Origin: Rhabditoides inermis
Taxonomy: Eukaryota; Nematoda; Chromadorea; Rhabditida; Rhabditidae
Length of the DNA stretch: 64,000 bases
Direction: 5' to 3'
Assembly: GCA_963966185.1 (NCBI GenBank)
Contig: CAWZYM010000245.1
Span: 286,799 to 350,798, forward strand
Below the pieces are notes generated by a model. That model was not told the DNA's origin. It did no database searches and saw nothing but the letters and a program-made list of their open reading frames with translations. The translations under genes were made by a program, and so were the position numbers. The first letter of the stretch is position 1. Every line of letters starts with the position of its first letter. Of the stretch, positions 1 through 12,108 are shown in pieces.

Positions 1-1229
1 CGACAACGAATGAAATGAGCGAGTGAAGATAAGGATATCAACGAACGGCAAGATATGCATATGAATCATTTTTTTTCCGCGCGGTGCGTTCTTTTCGACT
101 AGATTATCTCGAGCACCGTTGAGCGAGACGATGCAGAAGCTCACGTGGAAGCAAAGAAACATGGAAACATCCTAAACTTTTTTGTCGTTACAAGGTACTA
201 CTGTATGCTTCTTTTAGTATTATCGTGATTTCAATGTCATGTTTACGTATAACGAATACGAACGAATCTTTGACTCTGATAATCTTGTCTATGCTAATTC
301 TAATGTGTCGTTGTAAACTGAACGTTGTACACTATTAATGGAAACTGGAAACTGTTGCAGTAGCAACAGTGCTACTGATGAGTTCATAATTGATAATGTA
401 AGAAAGAGAAAGAGAGAAAGAAAGAGAAAGAGAGAAAGAAAGAGAAAGAGAGAAAGAAAGAGAAAGATAGAAAGAAAGAGAAAGTGAGTGAGAGTGAGAG
501 AAAGTGAGAGAGAGAGAGAGAGAAAGTGAGAGAGAGAGAGAGAGATTACATTCATGTCTCTGCGTAGCTTAAAATGTGAATAGCAAACATCAATCAGTTT
601 GTCTTCATAAAACCTTTTTTTTCTTTTGAAAATCAAAACAGTGATACAGATTCTCTGAGGATATGCGAACCTTGGGAAAAAACCACGGTTAATGCGTATG
701 CGGGTATGCTTCTTAGTATAGATAGTTGTATTGTATTGTATTGAGAGAGTGGGCGGGGCGATTGTCCATCTACCACCTCTCTCGCTTCAAACAAAATCAT
801 TCTCTAATCTTTAAGATATGAAATCGTGTCTCTTCAACTCGAGAGACAACATGTTGACACTGTCTGCTACTCTTTAAAATCAGGCACTGGCGCACCCTAG
901 TTTGTAATTGTGCTCGTGTACATATAATTATGAACTAGCTCAGTAAAACAGGGAAACCTGGTTTTCCCTTACACGTCTAATCAACCAGCTTACGGAGGCG
1001 TAACTCATTCGCTATCCAATTATATATCACACACTTCAATTTGCGCAGCATGTAAACAACTAACAACCACGTGTGAAATTTTTGTATATGTCTAACCTAT
1101 TCTCCAATCTCCGATGTTTAAAATCCGCGCTATTTGAAAAATTTGAATGTCAGTGCTGTTCTTCGAATAACGCTTTATCGTAATATCGTTTTCTCTGTGT
1201 TATGATTCATGAATACGGTTGTTTGCAGT
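1..1229. other. Left-edge non-coding region
   Basis: I see no supportable gene. It holds a GA-rich low-complexity tract at about 405-545 and a small inverted repeat (AGGGAAA...TTTCCCT) near 951-971. The last part is the promoter or outron of the chemoreceptor gene that starts at 1230. Confidence 0.5.
405..545. repeat. GA-rich low-complexity tract (GAAAGA/GAGA)
   Basis: Runs of GAAAGAGAAAGAGA units merge into plain (GA)n. Any long ORF across it is an artefact of the repeat. Confidence 0.9.
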
Positions 1230-3183
1230 ATGTTTTTCCGTCTGTCTACTCTTTTGCGAGCCGGCCTCGCGCCATCATTCATATACACGTGTTGTGTCAT
1301 ATCGATATTCTTCAATATAATTCTGCTTTATGTCATTACAAAAGTCCGCGCATCTCACCTACTCAAACAGGTGAACACTAGCATTCTTTCTAAACGGCAG
1401 TTTGTACTTTATATCATTTATATGATAAGATAAAAGTACAAGTTGTACAAACCCACTTTCATTCACATTTTCACTGGAAACCGCGAATTTTGTTACAGTA
1501 CCAGTTTCTGATGGGACTATTCGCTGTATGCGACTTGGTTTATTCCAGTTTGATAGCTGTTGGGATGCCGGTGAGTCACGCATGAATAAATAATGTTAAT
1601 GTCGTGAATCTCGTTAGGAGAAAAGGGAGTTAGATAATATTCATAACGCAATAAACTTTTGCGGTGCGCGCACACTAACGTGCATATTTAAAATTGCAGT
1701 ATGTGGTCACGTCCGGAACGACTTTTCTCATCATATCACTGGTACATGAAGAGACGTCTGTGGTGGGGCAGGTATGCAAGTATTTTGTACGAAAACAATC
1801 ATCTCAACTAACATTCATCTCGACTACTTATACCACCTAGAGATTTCAGGCCATGTTGGTAGCGTACTGTTCATGTTTTTGCGCCGCCATGTTGTCTCTA
1901 ACTCTACACTTTATCTACCGCTACTTTTGCGTATGCCAGTAAGTGATACTATAACTCAATGAAAACTAAAGAAAAAAGTATCAGAAAGCATGCCACTTTT
2001 CGCTTACACTGTCTGTCTGTGTGCAATCTATGAACGTAGCGCAACAGTATTCACACAAACTATGTAACGTTCAATAGAATCACAAACTGCATGTTAGTGT
2101 TTGGCTACAGCAGTGCTTGTTTTGCAGAGGACATCGTTTGGCGTTTGTGATGCAGCCTCGCAACTTGTGCATACTCTTCACAGTCTGTCTCTCGCTCCTT
2201 CTTCTCTTCGCAGCTGGGCTCATCATAGCCCGGCCCGACACTCGAGACATACAAGACGTCGCGGCCGCCGTCAACAAACAGTTTCACATCGACATCACAA
2301 AACAGGCAACTATTGGGTTCCCATATTACAAGGTGAGAAGATGGTCGCAAGTTCGAACTGAAGTTTTTTTCAGCCTTGTGAAACAGGAAGGTGTTTGAAC
2401 TGGAAGGCTCTTACTGGACTAGCCATAATCACATCCATCAATGTACTTATGATGGGAGCAGTCGCTTGGTCAATTGTTATGGTTGGTTTGATTTCTCTCT
2501 CTCTCCCTCCCTCCCTCCCTCCCTCCCTCCCTCCCTCCCTCCCTCCCTCCCTCCCTCCCTCCCTCCCTCCCTCCCTCCCTCCCTCCCTCCCTCCCTCCCT
2601 CCCTCCCTCCCTCCCCTTCCTCTCCCTCCCCTTCCTCTCCCTTTCTCATATCCCTCTGTTCAGATCCTCCGCAGACTTGGCGACTCTACTTTGTCTCCGG
2701 CGACTCGTCGCATGCACATGCAACTGTTCACTGCGTTAGTAGTACAAGTGAGTGAATGTTACAAGCCCAAAGTCCCGCCGAACACGGCATTTCAGTCTCT
2801 CATTCCCCTGGCATCGCACTACCTCCCCGTCGAGACTCATTTGCTCTTTGCACTATTCAATATAAACTCTGGCGTCTCACAGCAGGTATGGTAACAGTGT
2901 GATAATGCACTATGTTGTTTTCTCCTTTCTGTAGACTGCCTTCCTGCTTGCCTTGTATCCAGCTGTCGACCCCATCCTCATTGTCTTCTTCATCCGAGAG
3001 TACCGCAACGTGTTGCTGCGAGCAGTGTGCAAAAGTCTCCAAACTATCGGAGTTTCGGTTACTGTACTTGACACTACAAGGTCGTCCCGTCGACCCTTCA
3101 TTTGTCGTACTCTCATAGTTTCAGAGTCGTCGAACTCACGAAACCGCATGCGTCTACGCATACTACAGCTCGGGCATTTTTAA
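1230..3183 (+). CDS. Str-family seven-transmembrane chemoreceptor, intact
   Basis: Nine exons join in phase: 1230-1370, 1499-1570, 1700-1771, 1850-1938, 2128-2332, 2374-2481, 2664-2747, 2796-2885 and 2935-3183, giving about 369 residues, normal for the family. Str hallmarks are visible: a first membrane span followed by LLKQ, the second-span exon with YQFLMGLFAVCD, the third-span end HFIYRYFCVC, the long extracellular loop before a fifth span, the LSPATRRMHMQLFTALVVQ loop, and the seventh-span signature YPAVDPILIVFFIREYR. The start at 1230 is preferred over the in-frame ATG at 1209 because a strong acceptor (TTGTTTGCAG) ends one base before it, as for a trans-spliced leader. Intron 6 carries the CCCT repeat and begins GTTGGT, a weak donor. 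The protein is expected in chemosensory neuron cilia; its ligand is unknown. AATAAA-like signals follow the stop near 3196. Confidence 0.88.
2503..2615 (+). repeat. (CCCT)n tetranucleotide repeat in a receptor intron
   Basis: About 110 bases of CCCT units lie inside intron 6 of the Str gene, followed by a CCCCTTCCTCT variant. The PSLPPSLPP reading across it is not coding. Confidence 0.95.
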
Positions 3184-3302
3184 AAACAACGTGATCAAAA
3201 ATAAATAAAAAAACATTTTGTTGTTATCGTTATCGCAATGGACGCTTCGAACCGAAAAGACGATCACAAATGACAAAAATTATGTGCATTGAGTTGCATT
3301 AT

Positions 3303-3307
<5 letters not shown>

Positions 3308-3341
<34 letters not shown>
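3308..3341 (+). repeat. (AG)n microsatellite
   Basis: A pure AG run abuts the 5' end of the reverse-transcriptase remnant at 3347. Confidence 0.9.
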
Positions 3342-3343
<2 letters not shown>

Positions 3344-3346
3344 GGA

Positions 3347-4492
3347 ATGAGCGAGTGCCTACAGAGTTGTAAGAGGAAGGCTGCTCGGGCGGTTGCAGTG
3401 TTTTTCGATATTTCGGAAGCATTCGATACGATCCCTCTTGGGCATTTGGTAAATGTTCTAAGACATGAATTCAACCTTGCCGATTCGTACCTCAGATTGA
3501 TAAAAGATTATCTGTCTAACAGGAGGATGCGAGTGCGAGTGAACGGGACCCTGAGTGAAGAGAAGGAGGTTGTGAGTGGAGTGCCGCAGGGAAGTATCCT
3601 AGGACCACTTCTATTCAATTGTTACGTGAATCGAGTGGGGTCGATACAATTGAATGAAGGGGCGCGCATTGTTCAATACGCCGACGATACGGTATATGTC
3701 TCTCGGTATCTTACCGATGGAGACGAGAAGAATGCACAAGAAGATGTGGAGAAACTGAGTGGGCTCTTCTCAGAGATGGGAATGAAGCTGAATGCGGGAA
3801 AAAGCAAGGTGATTCGAATGGGAGTGTATGAGAAGGAACCAGATTTTGAGGTGAATCTGCATATTGGTGGAACAGAGCTCGAGTGTACTAGCAAGTACAA
3901 ATATCTCGGAGTGGCAATTGATCCACTGATGAACTTCAGTGGTCACGTAGCTGAGAGGGTGACGAAGGCTCGCCAAGCTATTGGTGCTTTGGTGCGAACT
4001 ATGAGGAAGTGGGCTCCTCGAAGTGCCTTCGAGAGAGTGTACAAGGCGTGTATTGAGCCAGGACTGCTATATGCAGCAGAAGGATGGTTTCCTGCGAACG
4101 AAACGGACAGGGCAAGACTCGAAAGAGTGAATGTGCATGCAGCCAGGCTGGTGCAGAATGATTTCACGTCATCGGCTGGCCGAGTGCTATAGAAGGCTAA
4201 GTGGAACACGGTGAAGAAGACCGTGAGCGAAAGAAGGAGGGTGCTCATGTGGAATTATGTGCACGGAGTGCGAGCCCATCCAGATGGAATGCTGGTCCTG
4301 GTATCGGACATCGGAGTGAGAAGGACAGCACGCGGTGGCCACTCACTGAGAGTGATGGAGCCTGTGGTGACAAGTGCGAGACTGCACGACTACCCGGTGA
4401 ACGAGTTGAGGAGGCTATGGAATGACTTACCGGAGAAGGCTGTATTGGAGGAGACCAAACAGTTGTTCAAACGTGCTGTCAAGAATATGTGA
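3347..4492 (+). pseudogene. Non-LTR retrotransposon reverse transcriptase remnant, one in-frame stop
   Basis: The reading frame encodes the palm of a reverse transcriptase: FFDISEAFDTIPLGHL, the GVPQGSILGPLLF motif and the catalytic YADDTVYV. An in-frame TAG at 4190-4192 interrupts it, and the same frame then continues to 4492, ending in LHDYPVNELRRLWNDLPE and a lysine-rich tail. There is no endonuclease domain upstream, because the copy starts abruptly at an AG repeat. It is therefore a 5'-truncated LINE copy carrying one nonsense mutation. The otherwise open frame suggests fairly recent inactivation. The clade is uncertain. Confidence 0.85.
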
Positions 4493-4869
4493 ATTGTGAC
4501 CGTCGGAGACGGTGTTTTATCTTACTAACAGTTGTGTTTATCGACTAGCGTGCTTATATTGCACGTCAGTTGAACTAATTTAGTTCTCACAGTCGTTATA
4601 ATCCAAAGCTCTGTCTTGTTTTCGGCTGAGAACAATTGGTACGGCTATATCCTTGTTACTCTCTATGAGTAGTGAGATAAACGCAATACCAACAATGAAA
4701 TAAATAAATAAAAAAGTTGACCCATCGCACTCCATGCGTGCGCGGGTCCAAAATAAACATGCGGGGGTCACTTTTATACGTCGTCCAGATTCAAAAGCGG
4801 CATTCGAATGGAGTGTATCGTAATATAATCTTGTATCTTTAAGCGAACGTTTTGTAACAGTAGTGTCAT

Positions 4870-5201
4870 TATCTGTTAAAAAGTACTTGCGTAAAGATAT
4901 TAGGTTTGTCTTGACCCAAGACCCAATTCAACAAAAGCGCATGCATAAAACGTTTACAAATACTAAAACAAACCTGCGCCTCTCTCTTTCCCCCCTCTCT
5001 CTCTCCTCTCTTCTCTCTCTCTGTCTTCTCTCTCTAGACGTATGACGTTATTCATTTGTGTTGTTATATTTCATCTGTTAGTGTCCACTGTCCGTTATGC
5101 GCAGGTTTGTGTTAGTATTTGTAAACGTTTTATGCATGCGCTTTTGTTGAATTGGGTCAAGACAAACCTAATATCTTTACGCAAGTACTTTTTAACAGAT
5201 A
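4870..5201. repeat. Large near-perfect inverted repeat (fold-back element)
   Basis: The left arm 4870-4979 and right arm 5099-5201 are reverse complements over about 103-110 bases. They differ by one substitution and a 7-base unit (CTTGGGT) present only in the left arm. The 119-base spacer holds CT-rich sequence. No ORF or tRNA-like core is seen. It could be a MITE-like fold-back element or a duplicated-inverted segment. Confidence 0.9.
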
Positions 5202-5779
5202 ATATATGTGCTTTTGTTGAATTTCATAGAAATTTCTTCTCTTTCTGATTCCCAAGCTCTGTCGTTAATTAGTACGCATAGAACTATTATGTGACACATT
5301 TTATGATGTGACGCACAATGTTGCGTGTATATGTAACTATATTTTTCTTGGTATTGTATGGAAACAATTCTAATCGACACTTCTCTGAATTTCGGTCGCC
5401 GTGGTGTAAATGCATGTCTGCGCTCTCACCCGACAGCGTGCTCTCTCGCGATTTCTCTGCGCGCCCTGCCCGCCTACCGGGAGAGAGAGCTAGCCAGAGT
5501 CACGGGAACCCAAAACAACGCAAACCCGGCGCGAATTAGACGCTGGCGGCGGCGGGGCGAACTACACTCAAAGTGCTAGTTGGAGAACACGCGCAGAAAA
5601 CGACGAGAGAGTACGCTTTCGGCAGAGAGTCAGCGTTACCGGACACGACTTCCACCGATCTGGCCTACGGAACCGTGCGAATCTAACTAACATGAATTGG
5701 ATGAGTTCACATTCCTGCTAACATGATTTTTGGATATAGCTTCTTGAAAATTCTGGCGCTAGCCCTATCCTAAGCCAAA

Positions 5780-5804
5780 AGAGAGGGCGCTGCGCGCCCT
5801 CTCT
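5780..5804. repeat. Perfect 11-bp stem-loop
   Basis: AGAGAGGGCGC and GCGCCCTCTCT flank a 3-base TGC loop. Function is unknown; it lies in intergenic sequence with no gene within 900 bases downstream. Confidence 0.8.
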
Positions 5805-5980
5805 AATTACTCTAGCAAAGATTATGATTAGCGATTTGGAACATCACAAAGTATTTTGTTGTTCACTTGGTTTCTACTTACATACAAAGATGAACATAAT
5901 TTTTCACGACAAAACCACAAAACCCTGAGGTTTGAACTCAGCAACACACGACACGCTGACACCTCCCTCCCCCTCTACCA

Positions 5981-6015
<35 letters not shown>

Positions 6016-6024
6016 TCTCTCGCC

Positions 6025-6072
<48 letters not shown>

Positions 6073-6088
6073 TCTCTCTCTCTCTTCT
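5981..6088 (+). repeat. (CT)n microsatellite with CGCC interruptions
   Basis: Three CT blocks are separated by CGCCCT and CTTC. ORFs across it are artefacts. Confidence 0.9.
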
Positions 6089-6708
6089 TTCTCACGCATG
6101 GTCTATATCTCTCCCGGCAGCCAGGTCTTTTTTCATAGACATAGTGCACTATATGCGCGAAATGATGCAAGAGAGAGAGCAGTTGATCCGATAACAGCGT
6201 CCGCCATAAGAGATGGACGAAGATCATCGGTCCCTTGTGCATCAGAGCATAGGCGTGTTCAGGACCCATAGTTCCCTCCTATTAATCGACTGACAGCTCG
6301 TCTGGTTTTGCCTTGCTATCTAATTCTTCTCATCTGACAGTCGCCTTTTTGTCAAACTGTCAACTTTTTGTTCTGACCTCGTTGTGTTCTCAACTTGTTA
6401 TCAAGAGACTATCCCCTCCTTAATCCTCATCATATCCCAGATGTTGTTAGTTTTGAAACTAAAACTTCCGCTTGTCTCGCTCTTGGCTTCACTCACTGTT
6501 CACAGATTGATCGTTATCCTATCACCAATGACGTGAGTGTGTGTGTTTGTATGAGTGAGTGAGAGTGTGGCCGGAGGCGTCTCTCGTGCCAGCGGGTCAC
6601 ACTGATAGCAGTGGGCCACGCATGATTTATAACAGATAAGACTCTCGCCGCGCACTCATTGTCGTGGATTGGCGCGCGCGAGTAGTCAGCTGACGACTGC
6701 GAGACATC

Positions 6709-7201
6709 ATGTCCAAGGCTTCCTTCGAGTGAGTTACAATCAACTATTTTACTTCAAAAAAAAACCCATCGTACAGCATCTTTCAATATAGGTGTGATAT
6801 GGATGTTGTATTGTTGCAGTCCCCGTTCCTTCGACGACGTTCAGAAAATCGCAGATGTGATCCGATCCCTCGCCCAGCTGCCAGAACAGCCCAAGTCAGT
6901 GCGACTTCTCATACAAAACTGAAACAATGAAAACTCGGTTCAAACCCATAATTTTTTTTTGTCTGACCGATCGCCAAGACTCATGAAAAGTCATTTCTGG
7001 AAAATGGGATGACGATGATGATGTGATAACCCTATAGCGTTTTGTCACTGTCACTTATCACTCTGTCACCTTGGTTATTTTTCTCGACTAAAACATTTCA
7101 GTTCAAACTAACGCGAGAACAAAACCTTTTCAAAAAATAATCTCTGACGAGAGTCGCCTTGAATAGAGGGAATATCACAATAGAGGTGTCACTTTGATTG
7201 T

Positions 7202-7298
<97 letters not shown>

Positions 7299-9067
7299 TT
7301 TTTTCATACTCTTTCTTCTAATCTTGTTATCTTGTCTGTTATCGCTTTTTCACACTTTCATCATCTACTGATCCGCTCTGGGGTTTCTCTTCTCGTGAGA
7401 TCGCCTCATCTGGTCGCATTATCACAAGGATTAGGGATCAGCCTAACCTTTTATCAGAAATCGGCCTTATCAACGCTTGCGGAGAGCTGACGTAGGGCAA
7501 TGAAGTTATTCATGAAAACTTTAGAAGCACACAACACACAATGCTTGGAAAAAATAAACAAGAACTATTGACTCCTGCTGACCACATGATCACTAGTCAC
7601 GACTTTCTGCTGCCTAGGGCTGTGTTATGTTCAGGTACGGTATCATCTGCGGATCGGGCTTCGGTCACGTGGCGGATGCACTTGAGAAGAAGATTGTCCT
7701 TCCCTACACCAAGATACCCGGCTTCCCCTCAACCACCGGTCAGTCATCGCTCACTCGCACTACATACACAAGCTTCATACATATGTCTGTGTTTGACTCT
7801 TGATGATCTCATTGTGATTTCATATATTATTTTGTCTGAGTGTGTGTTTTACAGTGATCGGTCACTCTGGCAACTTCGTGTTTGGATACTATGAGGGACA
7901 GTACGTGGTGTGTCAGCAGGGACGCTTCCACCCATACGAACACCACATGGACCTCGCATTCGTACGTTCCATTACAGAGGGTTGAACGACATGTTCCGTA
8001 CTACCAAGTAGCTATGGACACCATCAGGTCAAGTATGCAATGCATTCAGTGTGCGATGCCTGTGCGTGTGATGTGGTTCCTGGGAGTGCGCACTCTGATC
8101 GCAACCAACGCAGTCGGAGCAGTCAACAAGGAATACAGGACAGGAGACTTCATGGTATACAAGGTACGCAACAAATCGAGTGAATATGTGCAAATATTAG
8201 GTGCGAATAGCAGATCGTAAAGATGTAAATTGCGTCCGTTTGAATGCTAGAGTGTATGTGATTTTTTTTGGTTAAAACCCTCGTAGACTTACAGTTTGTT
8301 ATTGTTTGCAGTACATTACAGTTTGCATGCATTCGTTGCAGGACCACATCTTCATGCCGGGCATGATTGGGTACAGCCCGTTGGTGGGCGCGTACGACAA
8401 GCGATGGGGAGAGCGATTCGTAGCCAGCGACTTCTTCACACAACAGCTGCGGTGAGCGGCTAAACTCACAATTCGAAGATCAAAGCGCTCTTTTTTGTGT
8501 AGCCACTCGTTTCAGTGACTCTCTGCATTCTATCGCCCCTCGCATCTCGTCGACCCTCCACGAGGGAGTGTATGTGATGCTTGCCGGACCGCAGTACGAA
8601 AGCACTGCTGAGCTCAACTACCTCCGCACCATCGGAGCCGACGCTGTCGGTACGTGGACATGAAGAGTTGCGGCGGGCGCAGAAAATCACAAGAAGTAGT
8701 ATTCGAACGTGACACACACACACACTCGGTTTTGGTCCATTCTGCCACGACACGACTGTGTTCTCATCAGCAGTGGAACCAGGCATAACAAGTGTCTAGT
8801 GAAACATGATACGCTTGCAGGCATGTCTGTCTCTCACGAGGCGGTCACAGCGGCGCAGCTGAAGATGCGAGTGCTCGGACTGTCGTTCATCTCGAATGAG
8901 TGAGTGACGGAACAGAGAGACACACTCCCACCCCCTGTTGCAGTCTGTCGGATGCGTCCAAGTGCGGCGCGAATCTGTCTGGGGAGGATGTGTTGGAGCA
9001 GGCGAAGCTCGCATCCGGAAACGCCCGCACACTCATCCTCGGACTCATCGCCGCAGACAAACAATAG
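6709..9067 (+). CDS. pnp-1: Purine nucleoside phosphorylase
   Basis: Nine exons join in phase: 6709-6728, 6820-6894, 7635-7738, 7855-7961, 8050-8163, 8342-8451, 8516-8649, 8821-8899 and 8944-9067, giving 288 residues, the normal length. The enzyme splits purine (deoxy)nucleosides with phosphate to base plus (deoxy)ribose-1-phosphate in cytosolic purine salvage. Visible family motifs are the phosphate-binding [25 protein letters not shown], the QGRFHPYE loop with the phosphate-site histidine, [29 protein letters not shown] (purine-site Glu), [13 protein letters not shown] and FISND (base-site Asn). Small departures from the mammalian enzyme are YES for FET and EHH after the QGRFH loop. Intron 2 is the only long one and carries an AT repeat. 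An AATAAA lies at about 9242. Confidence 0.93.
7205..7295 (+). repeat. (AT)n microsatellite in an intron
   Basis: An uninterrupted TA run of about 90 bases lies in intron 2 of the purine nucleoside phosphorylase gene. Confidence 0.95.
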
Positions 9068-10286
9068 ACTGCCAAAATTGCCTTCCTACCAAACTTGTTA
9101 TTACATTATACACTCATTATATTATCTTTTTGCACAAAAAAACCTTCTCTCAGTTTAGTTTGATGTATTTATACATGTTCATAGCTTTTATACTGTTCTC
9201 GATGCTCATTTAGTCGATATTGGATTCATCACGGATGTTCGAATAAAAATACTCAACGAATATGTATCAAAGGTTTGGAAATCATGATTGTCTCTAAACA
9301 ATATAACCAATAGACCCGGCTTTTGTAACAATTGTAAAAACTCAAAATTGCAATATTTCAAACTTGGAGAATACGCCAAAAGTGAGGGTTCAGTATCATG
9401 GATTATTTTGGCAACCTGAAGAGTGAAGAGCTCTGGATTTCCATCGAGTGACGTCGTCACGATCATCATGTACCGGTGTTACATAAAAAAATTTCCTAGT
9501 TGCCTTGGCTTACGATTAGTAATGATTTCAACATCATCAGTGAAACTGCATCCGCTATGAAAAAAATAGTATCCATTTAACCATGTTTTTGATGCGATGA
9601 ATTGTTTGAAAATTCGACATCACTTCCTTACTTCCTTTTGGAAGTGTGCAACAGCAACAAATAATTGCTCTTCGAAAAATGCTATACACTTCCAAAGTCA
9701 CGTGGGGTTTCCAAAATTGCTCCTGCAAAAGGAAACGACTCATTTGATTGGAGGTGATGTGAGGCATGGGGGTCAAAGGCCGGCAGGTGTAAGCAAAAGG
9801 ACGTCCCTTCTTTCTTTCTGCCTCTCTCTCTCTCTCTCCCGCCTGCTGTCAGCTTCCTGCCCTTTCAAACCGCATTGTAATGTTTGTCACGTTACTTTCA
9901 GAGGTTCAGAGCAGCCATGTTTCCATAGTTTGGCACTCAGCTTTTTCATAAACCACCAATTATATTATTGTAGCGAGTATAAAAGCATATTTCGCAGTTT
10001 GTGCGCAGTTTAGAGCGGTCCGGAGTTTAGAGCGGTTTTTTTTGTTGCAAGTATCGGTCGATCCCCAATTACAGACGAGTCTCTTTTTGTATACATTTTC
10101 ATGTATGCACTCATTCTCTTGAACTGTGAACATTTTCCAGCCAGTCTAACCAGTGAGTCGATACGGCTATCATTTTGTGATGTTATCGCCATGTGTGTGC
10201 CGCCGCTCAAACTTCCGCGATATTTATACACTCTGTCTGTGCTTAGTTTGATCTAGCCATTCCAGCCTTCCATCTTTCCAACAAGC
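9068..10286. other. Intergenic region, nothing coding seen
   Basis: It holds the 3' end of the phosphorylase gene and, near 9978, a TATAAAAG box. A short direct repeat AGTTTAGAGCGGT occurs twice near 10008-10035. No ORF here has splice-site or motif support. Confidence 0.5.
9978..9985 (+). promoter_or_regulatory. TATA-like box (TATAAAAG)
   Basis: It is a good TATA match about 300 bases upstream of the NTF2-like gene start at 10287. The distance implies a longish 5' UTR or outron, so the assignment is tentative. Confidence 0.35.
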
Positions 10287-10812
10287 ATGTCCATGACCAA
10301 CGCTGGTGAGATTCGATTAGTTTCATCATTTACATTACAACTCAAGATCATTATAACATTATGCCAGTAGCCAGTTACATCAGTTAGATCATTGGCAGAG
10401 AAGATTAATATTACAAGACATTCTTTCAGAGGCCAAAGTCATCATCGCTCCCTACGCTAAAGAGTATGAAAAAACGCTCAACAAGAACGGAGGTGGCGCG
10501 AGTTTGGATAATACTTTTTTTACAAAACAAATTAAAAAAAAACAGATCAAATTCTATTTGGAATCGCAAAAACGACACAATCTTTGCATCGATAGAGGGC
10601 ATAAGATAATCTATTTGGCTTTGCAGATATGACCGTGTTCTACGCGACCAACGCGGTGATGATTGAGAAGGACAAGAGCTGCGCCTATGGAAACAAGAGT
10701 GAGTGGGGGAGGGAAGACAAGGGACAAGGAAGGGGGCAAGGGAAAGGGTTGCAGACATCGCCAACGAGCTGACCAAGATGATGGAGGAGTGCGGAAAGAC
10801 TACTATGGAGAC

Positions 10813-10871
<59 letters not shown>

Positions 10872-11224
10872 AGAGAGAGAAGAGAAGAGAGAGAGAGAGA
10901 GGGGAGAGGGGAAAGATTCATGTTTCAGTGCGAGAACGGATCCGCCGAGGGAGTCGGAGACTTCATCTTCTACGAGACAAACTTCACCTTCCATACTGAG
11001 AAGGTCGGCTCTCTCTATCTCTATCTATCTCTCTTCTTGGACACAGCAGAGAACAATCGTAATGGAAGATTGTCGAAATAAACTTCTAATTCGCAGATCA
11101 ATCCGTATTACACAAACCATGGTTCGCATTTCAGGCGGGTGTTCTGAAGGGCAAGTACCACCACACGTGGCGCAAGCAGGGCGACCGCTACGTCATCTAC
11201 CACGACGAGTACCAGATGTTCTAG
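10287..11224 (+). CDS. Small NTF2-like (SnoaL/DUF4440-type) protein
   Basis: Six phase-matched exons (10287-10305, 10430-10492, 10627-10698, 10755-10813, 10929-11003, 11135-11224) give 125 residues. The layout is that of the small NTF2-like alpha+beta cone family: an N-terminal helix (AKEYEKTLN), the strand FYATNAVMIEK, a helix IANELTKMMEECG, then edge strands ending in WRKQGDRYVIYHDEYQMF. This C-terminal pattern is typical of nematode DUF4440-type proteins of unknown function. There is no signal peptide or membrane span, so it is likely cytosolic. Intron 4 carries a GA repeat. AATAAA is at 11304-11309. The fold assignment is by pattern and the biochemical role is not known. Confidence 0.8.
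10814..10905 (+). repeat. (GA)n microsatellite in an intron
   Basis: It starts directly at the donor of intron 4 of the NTF2-like gene, so the GT donor is followed by GAGAGA. Confidence 0.9.
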
Positions 11225-12108
11225 ACGACGTCGTCAAAGACCATCCATTCTACGCACTAGTCTACTCTATGGTTATGATTATGACACTCATCCGTATGCG
11301 TCGAATAAATGAACTGCACTGCGTGTTGTTTGGAAAGAGTAGAGCGGGTGCGACCTTGGCCGTACTTTCACCCCCTCTGTTCAGTGGGCGGTCCAGTGTG
11401 GCAATATGGCCTGATCTGCCTTTCCCCCACAATCACAATCCATTTCCCGACTGTCTATAAGCCTCCACACAGCAGGTGTCACCTTATCACTCTTCGTAAT
11501 ATCACCTCGCTTTTTCACGGTCTGGCAATTTAGACTGTTGCTGAGTACACAGTAGTGTCTCACTTGTACTAACACTTCGAGCGAGCTTTACCTACGATGA
11601 GCGGTTACCAGGTTCGGCCATCACCTAGTTACGGGGCTAGCATTGACCGCAGACTGTGCAGTCCAACGTCTATCTAGATACTATCAAAATCCAATGTACT
11701 GTTGTACTAGATAGTGAGTACAAGTGGCGCGAATGTCTCTCTTCTCACTGCTCCGTGTCTCTCCCTTTGACCGCTTTCAATTTACGTTGCACTAGAGCCG
11801 CCGCCTGCTCGCCTCGCGCCCTCTTACTTTCGCACACTCACTTCGCACTCTCTCTTCTCGCGCACCACACACTCATTTTTTCAGCACACGTCTGTGCTGC
11901 AAGAGGAAAAATCGATCAGTGCGCAACATTGATGTACGCAAAAAGCTTTTCATCTTTTCATTATCATTTTAATGTTGTCCTATTGTTGTTAAAAGTTCCC
12001 TACGTTCAGTTTTTTTTGGAAATATCGAAAATACGCGCTTTATCTGTCTTATTTGGCCCGTGTCTGTGATAACACTACACCGCACTTTATCTTTCTTCTT
12101 TTGCAAGC

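Larger units (their letters stand above)
5202..6708. other. Intergenic region before purine nucleoside phosphorylase
   Basis: No gene is supportable. It contains a perfect 11-bp hairpin (5780-5804), a CT microsatellite (about 5981-6088) and presumably the promoter of the gene starting at 6709. No clear TATA box is seen. Confidence 0.5.

Noticed and set aside
1209..1229. Upstream in-frame ATG as start of the first Str gene
   Set aside because: It lies before a strong acceptor adjacent to the ATG at 1230, so it would be in the outron.
11590..11690. Possible small nuclear or 5S RNA near 11.6 kb
   Set aside because: No conserved element of U1, U2, U4, U5, U6 or 5S RNA could be matched.
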